Below are positions 16,866 to 25,840 of a stretch of DNA of 64,000 nt, one piece after another; positions within the stretch are counted from its first letter, which is position 1; each line of letters begins with the position of its first letter. The position numbers and the translations under genes are program-made. The DNA comes from Pseudomonas sp. MTM4 (lineage in GTDB: Bacteria > Pseudomonadota > Gammaproteobacteria > Pseudomonadales > Pseudomonadaceae), in contig NZ_CP048411.1 in the NCBI RefSeq assembly GCF_019355055.1, positions 2,569,501 through 2,633,500 of the forward strand, read 5' to 3'. Under the pieces are notes generated by a model that searched no databases, was not told the DNA's origin, and was given only the letters and a program-made list of their open reading frames with translations.

Positions 16866-18074
16866 ATGAAGCTTCTGGCAATTGCAACGGCAGCACTGAG
16901 CGCAGCGGCGGTGATTCCCGCATCGGCTGCGGAGATATCCGATGGCAAAGTGAAAATCGGCATCCTCAACGACCAATCCGGCGTCTACGCCGACTTCGGC
17001 GGCAAATGGTCCTACGAGGCGGCGAAGATGGCGGCCGAGGATTTCGGCGGAACGGTGCAAGGCGCCCCCATCGAAATCGTCACCGCCGATCATCAGAACA
17101 AACCCGACATCGCCTCGAACATTTCCCGCCAGTGGTACGACCGCGAACAGGTCGACTCCATCATGGAGCTGACCACCTCCTCCGTCGCACTCGCGGTGCA
17201 AGGCATTTCCAAGGAAAAGAAGAAGATCAACCTGGTGACAGGCGCCGCCACCGCCGAACTGACCGGCAAGCAATGCTCGCCCTATGGTTTCCACTGGGCC
17301 TACGATACCCACGCGCTGGCGGTCGGCACCGGTGGCGCGCTGGTATCCCAGGGCGGCGATAGCTGGTACTTCCTTACCGCCGACTACGCCTTCGGCTACT
17401 CGCTGGAAGAGCAAACCAGCGCATTCGTCAAAGCCAAAGGCGGCGAGATCAAGGGCGCGGTGCGGCACCCGCTGGCGACCAACGATTACTCATCTTTCCT
17501 GCTGCAGGCGCAATCGTCCGGCGCCGAAGTCATCGGCCTGGCCAATGCCGGGATGGATACCGCCAACGCGATCAAGCAGGCGGCGGAGTTCGGCATCGTT
17601 GCCAGCGGCCAACGGCTGGCGGCGCTGCTTTTCACGCTTTCCGAAGTGCACGGGCTCGGCCTCGAAGCGGCACAAGGCCTGACCCTTACCGAGAGTTTCT
17701 ACTGGGATCGTGACGACCAGTCCCGCGAATTCGGCAAACGTTTCTTCGAACGCACCGGCCGCATGCCGAACATGGTCCACGCTGGCACCTACTCGGGCGT
17801 GCTGCAGTACCTCAAGGCAATCGACAAGGTCGGCACTGATGAAACCGAAGCGGTCGCCAAAGCCATGCACGAGATGCCGGTGAACGACCTCTTCGCCCGC
17901 GATGCCAAGGTCGGTGCCAACGGACGCCTGATCAGCGACGTTTATCTGATGGAGGTCAAAAAGCCGGACGAAAGCAAGGAGCCCTGGGATTACTACAAGG
18001 TCCTCGCCACGGTGCCGGGCGACGAGGCGTACATCAAACCAGCCGAGAGCGGCTGCGATCTGGTCAAGCAATAA
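16866..18074 (+). CDS. Branched-chain-amino-acid-type ABC transporter substrate-binding protein
   Basis: A 402-aa LivK-family periplasmic protein. Signal peptide about 1-21 (PASA-AEISDG), then VKIGILNDQSGVYADFGG, which is the type I periplasmic-binding start, and a C-terminal YYKVLATVPGDEAYI end. It is the first gene of a five-gene operon with two ATPases and two permeases. The ligand could be a branched amino acid, an amide or an aromatic acid, since sequence does not decide. AAGGAGA precedes the ATG. Confidence 0.9.
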   Translation: MKLLAIATAALSAAAVIPASAAEISDGKVKIGILNDQSGVYADFGGKWSYEAAKMAAEDFGGTVQGAPIEIVTADHQNKPDIASNISRQWYDREQVDSIMELTTSSVALAVQGISKEKKKINLVTGAATAELTGKQCSPYGFHWAYDTHALAVGTGGALVSQGGDSWYFLTADYAFGYSLEEQTSAFVKAKGGEIKGAVRHPLATNDYSSFLLQAQSSGAEVIGLANAGMDTANAIKQAAEFGIVASGQRLAALLFTLSEVHGLGLEAAQGLTLTESFYWDRDDQSREFGKRFFERTGRMPNMVHAGTYSGVLQYLKAIDKVGTDETEAVAKAMHEMPVNDLFARDAKVGANGRLISDVYLMEVKKPDESKEPWDYYKVLATVPGDEAYIKPAESGCDLVKQ

Positions 18075-18076
18075 GC

Positions 18077-18889
18077 ATGGCGGCCAGCATGGGCAACGCA
18101 GCCGGGGAAGCCGTGGCTTCCCCGGACACTGACGGCCAACCGCGCGTCGTGCTGTCGGCGCGTGGATTGCGCCGCGATTTCGGTGGGTTCGTGGCAGTGA
18201 ACAACGTCGATCTGGACGTCCATCACGCCCGGGTCCATGCGTTGATCGGCCCCAACGGCGCGGGCAAGACGACGGTATTCAATCTGTTGACCAAGTTTCT
18301 GCAGCCATCGAGCGGCAGCATTAGGCTGCTCGACCAGGACATTACTCGCACTGATCCGGCCAAGGTTGCACGTATGGGGCTGGTGCGGTCCTTTCAGATT
18401 TCCGCCGTTTTTCCACATCTGAGCGTGCTGGAAAACGTTCGCGTGGCGCTGCAACGGCCCGGCGGATTGGCCACTCAATTCTGGCTGCCGCTGCGCTCGC
18501 TGAACCGGCTGAACGAGCGCGCCATGGCGCTGATCGAGTCGGTCGGGCTACAAGATGCCTGCAACAGACCCGCCGCGGATCTTTCCTACGGGCGCAAGCG
18601 CGTGCTGGAAATCGCCACCACCCTCGCTCTGGAGCCGAAGGTGCTGCTGCTCGACGAACCCATGGCCGGCATGGGCCACGAGGACGTGCATATCGTGTCC
18701 GATCTGATCCGCGAGGTCGCCCGCGACCGCGCCGTACTGATGGTCGAACACAACTTGAAAGTCGTCGCCGATCTCTGCGATCAGGTCACCGTCCTGCAGC
18801 GCGGGGAGATTCTCACCTCCGGCGATTACCGTAGCGTGAGCCAGGACCCGCGCGTCCGCGAAGCCTATATGGGGACGGAAGATGAGTGA
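18077..18889 (+). CDS. ABC transporter ATP-binding protein (LivG type)
   Basis: A 270-aa ATPase with Walker A GPNGAGKTT (about residues 58-66), the LSYGRKR signature, Walker B VLLLDEPMAGMG and the switch His in MVEHNLKVV. LivG-type proteins have this DEPxAGM box. The gene starts two bases after the preceding stop and its end overlaps the next gene. The first roughly 25 residues are non-conserved and no clear ribosome site is visible, so the true start could be slightly internal. Confidence 0.92.
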   Translation: MAASMGNAAGEAVASPDTDGQPRVVLSARGLRRDFGGFVAVNNVDLDVHHARVHALIGPNGAGKTTVFNLLTKFLQPSSGSIRLLDQDITRTDPAKVARMGLVRSFQISAVFPHLSVLENVRVALQRPGGLATQFWLPLRSLNRLNERAMALIESVGLQDACNRPAADLSYGRKRVLEIATTLALEPKVLLLDEPMAGMGHEDVHIVSDLIREVARDRAVLMVEHNLKVVADLCDQVTVLQRGEILTSGDYRSVSQDPRVREAYMGTEDE

Positions 18890-19592
18890 GGCGACCCCAC
18901 TGCTGAGCGTTCGCGAACTGAACGCCTGGTATGGCGAAAGCCATGCCCTGCACGGCATCGACCTGGACGTGCATCAGGGCGAGACCGTGACGCTGCTTGG
19001 CCGCAACGGCGTCGGCAAGACCACGGCGCTGCGCTCGATCATGGGCATCATCCGCAAGCGCAGCGGGACCATCACCTTCGATGGGCGCGACATGATGCGC
19101 GTGCCGCTGCACCGAACCGCTCATACCGGGATGGGCTTCGTGCCGGAAGAACGCGGCATCTTTGCCACCCTGACGGTCGAGGAAAACCTCACCCTGCCGC
19201 CGATCATCGCCCAGGGCGGCATGAGCGTCGGCGAAATCTACGAGCTGTTTCCCAATCTCAAGGAGCGCCGCCACAGCGCCGGGACCAAGCTTTCGGGTGG
19301 AGAACAACAGATGCTGGCCATTGCGCGAATCCTGCGTACCGGAACCAAGTTGCTGCTGCTCGACGAACCCACCGAAGGCCTGGCGCCGGTGATCGTACAG
19401 CGCATCGGCGACGTCCTGCTGACCCTCAAGCAGCGCGGCATGACCATTCTGCTGGTCGAGCAGAACTTCCGTTTCGCCAGCAAAGTCGCCGACCGCTTCT
19501 ATCTGGTCGATCACGGAAAGATCGTCGATGACTTCCATGTCAGCGAGCTACCGGATCGCATGACGATACTCAACGAAACCCTGGGGGTCTGA
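18882..19592 (+). CDS. ABC transporter ATP-binding protein (LivF type)
   Basis: A 236-aa ATPase with Walker A GRNGVGKTT, signature LSGGEQQMLAIARIL, Walker B LLLLDEPTEGLAP and the LivF-typical FVPEERGIFATLTVEENL segment. It pairs with the preceding LivG-type subunit to energise the permease. It overlaps the previous gene by eight bases and the next by one (TGATG). Confidence 0.93.
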   Translation: MSEATPLLSVRELNAWYGESHALHGIDLDVHQGETVTLLGRNGVGKTTALRSIMGIIRKRSGTITFDGRDMMRVPLHRTAHTGMGFVPEERGIFATLTVEENLTLPPIIAQGGMSVGEIYELFPNLKERRHSAGTKLSGGEQQMLAIARILRTGTKLLLLDEPTEGLAPVIVQRIGDVLLTLKQRGMTILLVEQNFRFASKVADRFYLVDHGKIVDDFHVSELPDRMTILNETLGV

Positions 19593-20479
19593 TGACGGAG
19601 ATCTTCGGTGTACCCATTCAGGCCTTTCTCGGGCAATTGCTGATCGGGCTGATCAACGGCTCCTTCTACGCCATGCTCAGCCTCGGCCTGGCGATCATCT
19701 TCGGCCTGATCAAGGTGATCAACTTCGCCCACGGCGCGCAGTACATGATGGGCGCGTTCGCCGGTTATCTGCTGCTGGCGGTACTGGGCATCGGATACTG
19801 GCCGGCGCTGATCCTGGCGCCGCTGATCGTCGGCCTGGTCGGCGCGGCGGTCGAACGGCTGGCGCTATCGCGTCTGTATAATCTCGATCATCTCTACGGC
19901 CTGCTGTTTACCTTTGGCCTGGCCCTCGCGCTGGAAGGTGCGTTCCGCTACTACTACGGCTCATCCGGCCAGCCCTACGCGGTGCCGAGCCTGCTGTCGG
20001 GCGGCTACAACCTCGGCTTCATGTTTCTGCCCAAGTACCGCGCCTGGGTCGTGCTGGCGTCGTTGCTTATCTGCCTGGGTACCTGGCTGCTGATCGAAAA
20101 GACCAAACTCGGCGCCTATCTGCGTGCGGCGACCGAGAACCCGACACTGGTGCGCACCTTCGGCATCAACGTGCCGCTGCTGCTGACCTTCACCTACGGA
20201 CTGGGCGCCGGACTAGCGGGGCTGGCCGGGATTCTCGCGGCCCCGATCTACCAAGTCAGCCCGTTAATGGGCTCGAATCTGATCATCGTGGTGTTCGCCG
20301 TGGTGGTGGTGGGCGGCATGGGCTCGATCCTCGGCGCGATCATCACCGGCTATATGCTCGGCATCCTCGAGGGGCTGACGAAGGTGTTCTATCCCGAGGC
20401 GTCCAATATCGTGATCTTCGTGGTCATGGCGATCGTGTTGCTCGTGCGCCCTGCGGGCCTGATGGGAAGGGATGGCTGA
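19592..20479 (+). CDS. ABC transporter permease (LivH type)
   Basis: A 295-aa inner-membrane permease with about eight hydrophobic segments. LINGSFYAMLSLGLAIIFGLIKVINFAHG is the LivH hallmark, and GAGLAGLAGILAAPI and VVVGGMGSILGA follow. It forms the channel with the LivM-type subunit encoded next. Both neighbours overlap it, indicating one transcript. Confidence 0.93.
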   Translation: MTEIFGVPIQAFLGQLLIGLINGSFYAMLSLGLAIIFGLIKVINFAHGAQYMMGAFAGYLLLAVLGIGYWPALILAPLIVGLVGAAVERLALSRLYNLDHLYGLLFTFGLALALEGAFRYYYGSSGQPYAVPSLLSGGYNLGFMFLPKYRAWVVLASLLICLGTWLLIEKTKLGAYLRAATENPTLVRTFGINVPLLLTFTYGLGAGLAGLAGILAAPIYQVSPLMGSNLIIVVFAVVVVGGMGSILGAIITGYMLGILEGLTKVFYPEASNIVIFVVMAIVLLVRPAGLMGRDG

Positions 20480-21461
20480 TATGCAAGCGACCGCAACGTC
20501 CGCTGCAAAGCGAAAGCATTGGAATGCCGAGAGGATTCTGATTCTTCTCGGCATCGTCGCGCTGGTACTGGCGCCCCTGTATTTCTACCCCGTGTTCCTG
20601 ATGAAGGTGATGTGCTTCGCGCTGTTCGCCTGCGCGTTCAACCTGCTGCTCGGCTACACCGGCATTCTCTCGTTCGGCCACGCCGCATTCTTCGGCGGCG
20701 CCGCCTATTTCACCGCCCACGCGGTCAAGGAATGGGGCCTGACGCCAGAACTGGGCATTCTGGTCGGCGTGGTCGGCGCCGCGTTTCTGGGCTTGGTGAT
20801 CGGCTTTCTGGCGATCCGCAGGCAAGGCATCTACTCGACGATGATCACGCTGGCGCTGTCGCAGATGTTCTTCTTCTTTTGCCTGCAGGCGCCCTTCACC
20901 CACGGCGAAGATGGCATCCAGGGCGTTCCTCGCGGCCACCTGTTCGGGCTGATCGACCTGAAAGAGCCGCTGAGCATGTACTTCTTCGTGCTGACGGTAT
21001 TTCTGCTCGGGTTGTTGGCGATCTGGCGCATCATCAACTCGCCCTACGGCATGATCCTCAAATCGATTCGTGAGAACGAAAACCGCGCCATTTCCCTCGG
21101 CTATTCGGTGTCCCGCTACAAGCTCGGCGCCTTCGTCATGTCGGCGGCGCTGGCGGGGCTGGCCGGCGGGTTGAAGGCGCTGGTGTTCCAGTTCGCCACC
21201 CTGACCGACGTCAGCTGGCAGATGTCCGGTGAAGTGGTACTGATGACGCTGCTTGGCGGCATTGGCACGCTGGTCGGTCCGGTGTTCGGCGCCGCGCTGG
21301 TGACTACGCTGGGCAACTACTTCGCCACCTCCGAGCTGCCGGTCACGCTGGTGACCGGGATCATCTTCATGGTCTGCGTGCTGATCTTCCGCCGCGGCAT
21401 CATCGGCGAGCTGTATGCCTCTCGATTGGGACGCAAGATCGAAGGCTCGCGCGACGAGTGA
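20472..21461 (+). CDS. ABC transporter permease (LivM type)
   Basis: A 329-aa permease with the LivM signatures LLLGYTGILSFGHAAFFGGAAY, GFLAIRRQGIYSTMITLALSQ and the coupling helix SIRENENRAISLGYSV. It is the last gene of the ABC operon. An in-frame ATG at 20481 has a better spaced AAGGG, so the N-terminus may be three residues shorter. It is convergent with the ParA gene, with one base between them and no visible terminator. Confidence 0.93.
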   Translation: MADMQATATSAAKRKHWNAERILILLGIVALVLAPLYFYPVFLMKVMCFALFACAFNLLLGYTGILSFGHAAFFGGAAYFTAHAVKEWGLTPELGILVGVVGAAFLGLVIGFLAIRRQGIYSTMITLALSQMFFFFCLQAPFTHGEDGIQGVPRGHLFGLIDLKEPLSMYFFVLTVFLLGLLAIWRIINSPYGMILKSIRENENRAISLGYSVSRYKLGAFVMSAALAGLAGGLKALVFQFATLTDVSWQMSGEVVLMTLLGGIGTLVGPVFGAALVTTLGNYFATSELPVTLVTGIIFMVCVLIFRRGIIGELYASRLGRKIEGSRDE

Positions 21462-21462
21462 A

Positions 21463-22233
21463 TCAGTGGCCTTCCAGATGCGCGTGCAGCGCGACGAACT
21501 GCTGGGTCAGCTTGTGCCGCGGATCGAAATGAATCAGCGGCACGCAGACCTGATGCGACTCACGCATCCGCACCGAACTCATCAGATGCACCGGTAGCAC
21601 GGGCAAGCCGTCGGCCAACAGCTCGTCGATCATCTGCTGCGGCAGCGCCGCCCTCGGCTGAAACTGATTGACTACGATGCCCTCGACTTCCAGCCCTTCG
21701 TTATGGTCTTCCTGTAAATCCTCGATTTCGTCGAGCAGGCTGTACAGCGCCTGGCGAGAAAAGCTGTCGCAGTCGAACGGAATCAGGCAACGGTCCGCCG
21801 CAATCAATGCCGATACCGTGAAAAAATTGAGGGCCGGCGGCGTGTCGATATAGATCCGCTCGTATTCTTCGGAGAGGCTTTCCAGCAGCTTTCTCAGCTT
21901 GTTGATCTTGTGCTTGGCTTCGAGCTTCGGTTGCAGATCCGCCAGTTCGGCCGTGGCGCCGACCAGATGCAGATTATCGAAGCGGGTCTCGCTGATCGGC
22001 GGTCGCGCCTTCTTTCCCGCCGCGCCGCCGGCCAATATCTGTTTGAAGTAGTCGGCGATGCCGGTGGGCAGATCGTCCCCTGCCAATCCGCTGAGGTAAT
22101 GACTGGAGTTGGCCTGGGCATCGAGGTCCACCAGCAAGGTGCGATAGCCCTCGGCCGCGCTCACCGCCGCGAGATTGCAGGCAATGCTGGACTTACCGAC
22201 ACCGCCTTTCTGATTGAACACTACCCTGCGCAT
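21463..22233 (-). CDS. Orphan ParA/MinD-family ATPase
   Basis: A 256-aa ParA-type ATPase beginning [22 protein letters not shown] (deviant Walker A) with [17 protein letters not shown] and YIDTPPAL. The ATG at 22233 is chosen because residues upstream of it do not fit the family. No parB or centromere-like repeats lie next to it, so it is not the chromosomal segregation pair. Its cargo is unknown. Confidence 0.85.
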   Translation of the reverse strand: MRRVVFNQKGGVGKSSIACNLAAVSAAEGYRTLLVDLDAQANSSHYLSGLAGDDLPTGIADYFKQILAGGAAGKKARPPISETRFDNLHLVGATAELADLQPKLEAKHKINKLRKLLESLSEEYERIYIDTPPALNFFTVSALIAADRCLIPFDCDSFSRQALYSLLDEIEDLQEDHNEGLEVEGIVVNQFQPRAALPQQMIDELLADGLPVLPVHLMSSVRMRESHQVCVPLIHFDPRHKLTQQFVALHAHLEGH

Positions 22234-22324
22234 GCCCGACCTCCCGGAACACAATCGGTCGAGTCTATAGCGCAAATGTGACAGTCAGGTTATCGCCCAG
22301 GAAGAACCCGACCAAAGTCCGATA

Positions 22325-23119
22325 TCAAACCGCCACGGGCGCTTTGATGTGCGGATGCGCTTCATAGCCGACCAGCTCGAAATCCTCGAAACGGAAGGCG
22401 AACAGGTCCTTGACCTCGGGATTGAGCTTCATCGTCGGCAGCGGCAGCGGCTCACGCGTCAGCTGCAGATCGGCCTGCTCCAGATGATTGGCGTACAGAT
22501 GGCAATCGCCGCCGCTCCAGATGAACTCGCCCGGCTGCAGATTGCAGACCTGCGCCACCATCAGCGTCAGCAGTGCGTAACTGGCGATGTTAAAGGGCAC
22601 GCCGAGGAAGATGTCTGCCGAGCGCTGGTACAGCTGGCAGCTGAGCTTGCCGTCGGCGACATAGAACTGGAACAGCGCATGACACGGCGGCAGTGCCATT
22701 TGGTCGACCAGCGCCGGGTTCCAGGCCGATACGATCAGCCGGCGGGAGTCTGGATTGCTCTTGATCATCTCGATCAGCTTGGCGATCTGATCGACCGACT
22801 CCCCATTGGGCGCCGGCCAGTTACGCCACTGATAGCCGTAGACCGGCCCGAGTTCGCCATTCTCGTCGGCCCATTCGTCCCAGATGCGCACGCCGTTTTC
22901 CTGCAGATAGCGCACGTTGGTATCACCCTGCAGGAACCACAGCAGCTCATGAATGATGGATTTTAGGTGGCATTTCTTGGTGGTCACCAGCGGGAAACCG
23001 TCGGCCAGGTCGAAGCGCATCTGATGGCCGAACACGCTGTAAGTGCCGGTGCCGGTGCGATCGCTCTTGAAAGTGCCGTTCTCGCGCACATGGCGCATCA
23101 GGTCGAGATACTGTTTCAT
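22325..23119 (-). CDS. thyA: Thymidylate synthase ThyA
   Basis: The 264-aa length equals the E. coli enzyme. The catalytic Cys146 lies in [12 protein letters not shown], followed by [20 protein letters not shown] and the folate-binding C-terminal APVAV. It makes dTMP from dUMP with methylene-tetrahydrofolate. It follows lgt, as in many gammaproteobacteria, with a large hairpin in the gap. Confidence 0.97.
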   Translation of the reverse strand: MKQYLDLMRHVRENGTFKSDRTGTGTYSVFGHQMRFDLADGFPLVTTKKCHLKSIIHELLWFLQGDTNVRYLQENGVRIWDEWADENGELGPVYGYQWRNWPAPNGESVDQIAKLIEMIKSNPDSRRLIVSAWNPALVDQMALPPCHALFQFYVADGKLSCQLYQRSADIFLGVPFNIASYALLTLMVAQVCNLQPGEFIWSGGDCHLYANHLEQADLQLTREPLPLPTMKLNPEVKDLFAFRFEDFELVGYEAHPHIKAPVAV

Positions 23120-23181
23120 CGATGGGCTCGAAGCGGGCGCCGAGGCGCGGTGAAAGGAAACCTGTGAATAGTAAGAGCCGG

Positions 23182-23218
23182 CGCCCGGCTTGTCTTGCGC
23201 TTGGCGACAAGCCGGGCG
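23182..23218. terminator. Strong hairpin between lgt and thyA
   Basis: Perfect 13-bp arms (CGCCCGGCTTGTC and its complement) surround an 11-nt loop just after the lgt stop on the minus strand. No T tract follows, so it may slow or partly stop transcription, or protect mRNA ends, rather than terminate fully. Confidence 0.5.
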
Positions 23219-23225
23219 TATGGCG

Positions 23226-24026
23226 TCAGGCCGACGCCTTGGCCGGCTCGTGGCGGTAGCCCCTGGCGATCATGCCAAGGCCGATCAGCACCATCGGCAC
23301 GCACAATACCTGCCCCATGGTCAGCCAGCCGAAGGCCAGGTAGCCGAGTTGGGCATCGGGCACCCGCACGAATTCGACGATGAAGCGGAAGATGCCATAG
23401 CACACCGCGAACAACCCGGACACCGCCATGGTTGGCCTCGGCTTGCTCGAATAAATCCAGAGAATGACGAACAGCGCCACGCCTTCCAGTGCGAATTGGT
23501 AGAGCTGCGAGGGGTGCCGCGCGAGTTGCTGCGGATCGGTGGGGAACACCATCGCCCAGGGCACATCCGTCGCCTTGCCCCACAACTCCGCATTGATGAA
23601 GTTGCCGATGCGTCCGGCGCCCAGACCGATGGGTACGAACGGCGCGATGAAATCCATCAGTTCGAAGAAGCTCTTGCCGTTACGCCGCGCGAAGATCCAG
23701 GTGCACAGCAACACGCCGATCAGGCCGCCATGGAACGACATGCCGCCCTTCCAGACCTGCAGGATCAAACTCGGGTCGTTGAGGTAGGCAGCCAGATCGT
23801 AGAACAGCACGTAGCCCAGCCGCCCGCCGACGATCACGCCCATGGCGACCCAGAAGACAAGATCGGAAAGCTTGTCCTTGTTCCAGCTGGGTTCGAAGCG
23901 GTGCAACCGGCGCGACGCGAGCAGCCAGGCGCCGCCAATGCCGATCAGGTACATCAGGCCGTACCAGTGAATCTGCAGCGGTCCGAGCGAGACAGCTACT
24001 GGGTCTATCTGCGGATAAGGCAACAT
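23226..24026 (-). CDS. lgt: Prolipoprotein diacylglyceryl transferase Lgt
   Basis: A 266-aa inner-membrane enzyme with about seven transmembrane segments. The Lgt signature [14 protein letters not shown] is intact, as are SFHGGLIG and the HPSQLYQ motif. It transfers diacylglycerol from phosphatidylglycerol to the lipobox cysteine of prolipoproteins. It is preceded by a TSUP permease gene and followed by thyA. Confidence 0.97.
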   Translation of the reverse strand: MLPYPQIDPVAVSLGPLQIHWYGLMYLIGIGGAWLLASRRLHRFEPSWNKDKLSDLVFWVAMGVIVGGRLGYVLFYDLAAYLNDPSLILQVWKGGMSFHGGLIGVLLCTWIFARRNGKSFFELMDFIAPFVPIGLGAGRIGNFINAELWGKATDVPWAMVFPTDPQQLARHPSQLYQFALEGVALFVILWIYSSKPRPTMAVSGLFAVCYGIFRFIVEFVRVPDAQLGYLAFGWLTMGQVLCVPMVLIGLGMIARGYRHEPAKASA

Positions 24027-24036
24027 CCGGGTTTCC

Positions 24037-24819
24037 TCAGATCAAGAAGTTGATACCAACGCAAAGCAGCAACAGCGCAAACAGGCGCCTGAGCATCGGC
24101 GCCGACAGCCGATGCGCCAGCTGCGCACCGATGCGGGCGAAGAACATGCTGGTTATCGCGATACCCACCATTGCCGGCAGATAGACGAAACCGAAGCTCC
24201 ATTCCGGTAGATGCGCATCCTGCCAGCCGACCACTACAAAACTCAACGCGCCGACGAGGGCGATGGGTAAACCGCAGGCCGCGGACGTCGCGACGGCTTG
24301 CTGCATCGGCACGCTGCGCCAGCTGAGGAAGGGCACTGTCAGTGAGCCCCCGCCAATCCCGAAGATCGCCGAAGCCCAGCCAACCACCACCCCCGCCAGC
24401 GTCAGCCCAGGCTTGCCGGGCACGCCACCGCTGGCCTTGGGCTGCAACGAGAAGGCCATCTGGATCGCCATGGCTATGGCGAACACGCCGATGATTTTTT
24501 GCAACATCGGCCCTTGAATCGAGGCGGCAGTAACGCTGCCCAACGCAGCGCCGAGCAGGATGCCGAAGGTCATCCACAGCACCACCGGCCATTGCACCGC
24601 GCCCCTGCGGTGGTGGGCCAGGATCGAATTCAGCGAAGTGAAGATGATCGTCGCCAGCGATGTGCCGACGGCCAGATGGGTCAGTATCTGCGGATCGAAA
24701 CCTTGCAGGGTAAAGCTGAACACCAGCACCGGGACGATGATCATCCCGCCACCAACACCGAACAGTCCGGCCAGCACACCAGCGAATCCGCCAAGCAGCA
24801 GATAAAGCACGAACTCCAT
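24037..24819 (-). CDS. TSUP (TauE/SafE) family membrane protein
   Basis: A 260-aa protein with seven to eight hydrophobic segments and the duplicated glycine-rich TSUP motif [15 protein letters not shown] near the N-terminus and [15 protein letters not shown] in the second half. The family exports sulfite, sulfoacetate and similar anions, and the cargo here is unknown. It is 10 bp upstream of lgt, so probably cotranscribed. Confidence 0.88.
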   Translation of the reverse strand: MEFVLYLLLGGFAGVLAGLFGVGGGMIIVPVLVFSFTLQGFDPQILTHLAVGTSLATIIFTSLNSILAHHRRGAVQWPVVLWMTFGILLGAALGSVTAASIQGPMLQKIIGVFAIAMAIQMAFSLQPKASGGVPGKPGLTLAGVVVGWASAIFGIGGGSLTVPFLSWRSVPMQQAVATSAACGLPIALVGALSFVVVGWQDAHLPEWSFGFVYLPAMVGIAITSMFFARIGAQLAHRLSAPMLRRLFALLLLCVGINFLI

Positions 24820-24888
24820 CGGACCGTCCTAAAAAACAAAGCGGCATGGTAGCTGAAAAGCTGGAACAGGTTGCCGATCCGGGCTGCT

Positions 24889-24915
24889 TGGCTTCAAGCT
24901 TATGGCTTCAAGCTT
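24889..24915. repeat. Short direct repeat upstream of the NRDE gene
   Basis: TGGCTTCAAGCTT occurs twice (24889-24901 and 24903-24915), a 14-bp period directly before the NRDE-family gene. Similar GCTTCAAGCTT-like words occur elsewhere near 13.9-14.0 kb, suggesting a dispersed short repeat. Confidence 0.5.
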
Positions 24916-24931
24916 TCAGCTGAGCAAACCT

Positions 24932-25690
24932 ATGTGCCTGATCGTATTCGCCTGGCGCCCGACCCATGCGCTACCGCTGATCGTCGCGGCCAACCGTGAC
25001 GAGTTTCATGCGCGCCCCAGCCAGCCTCTGGGCTATTGGGACGACGCGCCGCACATCGTCGCGGGGCGAGATCTGCAGGCCGGCGGTACCTGGATGGGCG
25101 TAGGGCCTGCTGGTCGTTTCGCCGCGCTGACGAATATTCGGGCGCCTGGCTCACCTCTCGGAACACGTTCACGGGGCGAGTTGCCGGAGCGCTTTCTACT
25201 CGGCCAGCTGTCGCCAGAGGCTTATCTAATCGAGCTGGCCGGCAACCTGCAGCACTATTCCGGATTCAATCTGTTGGTAGGCGACGCGCATCAACTCTGG
25301 TATCTCAATTCGCACACCGGAATACCGGAACAGCTGTCCGCCGGCGTTTACGGATTATCCAACGCGGCATTGAACACCCCCTGGCCGAAACTAGTGCGGG
25401 CCCGCTCGGCACTACATGAGTGCCTGGGAGCACCGAAAGCGGATGATCTGCTCCGGCTGTTGAGCGACGCGCAGCTTGCCGCAGACGCCGACCTGCCCAA
25501 CACCGGCGTGCCGTACGAATGGGAAAAGAGGCTGTCCAGCGTGTTCATCGCCAGCGCCGATTACGGAACCCGCGCAAGCACCGCACTGCTTCGCCGCGCC
25601 GATGGCTCGGCGGAGATCATCGAGCGCCGCTTCGGCCCAGCCGGTGCGCTAGGCGAGAGCCACATCAGTCTCCCGTCATTGCTGGGCTAG
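24932..25690 (+). CDS. NRDE (TANGO2-like) family protein
   Basis: A 252-aa protein starting MCLIVFAWRPTHALPLIVAANRDE, the defining CLIVFAW...NRDE pattern of PF05742. ALTNIR and FNLLVGD follow, and the C-terminal part contains RASTALLRR. The invariant Cys2 suggests an Ntn-hydrolase-like fold, and the bacterial function is unknown. The ATG at 24932 puts Cys at position 2. The gene stands alone, divergent from the TSUP gene. Confidence 0.88.
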   Translation: MCLIVFAWRPTHALPLIVAANRDEFHARPSQPLGYWDDAPHIVAGRDLQAGGTWMGVGPAGRFAALTNIRAPGSPLGTRSRGELPERFLLGQLSPEAYLIELAGNLQHYSGFNLLVGDAHQLWYLNSHTGIPEQLSAGVYGLSNAALNTPWPKLVRARSALHECLGAPKADDLLRLLSDAQLAADADLPNTGVPYEWEKRLSSVFIASADYGTRASTALLRRADGSAEIIERRFGPAGALGESHISLPSLLG

Positions 25691-25840
25691 GGTCTGAAGT
25701 TCGTTCAAGAGCTGGCGAATGAATTTCGTACAAGGGCCAGGCGCCGAGACGAGTCATAGCAGGACTAAGGCGAGGCTCGGTTACGCAATCCGGCGGTAAA
25801 AGCGCCGGCAGATTGAACAGCCAACCCCCTGATTCAGGAC
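25691..25840. other. Gap between convergent NRDE gene and ptsP
   Basis: 150 bp between convergent genes. I see no gene and no T-tailed hairpin, only scattered short GC-rich inverted repeats. Confidence 0.5.
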
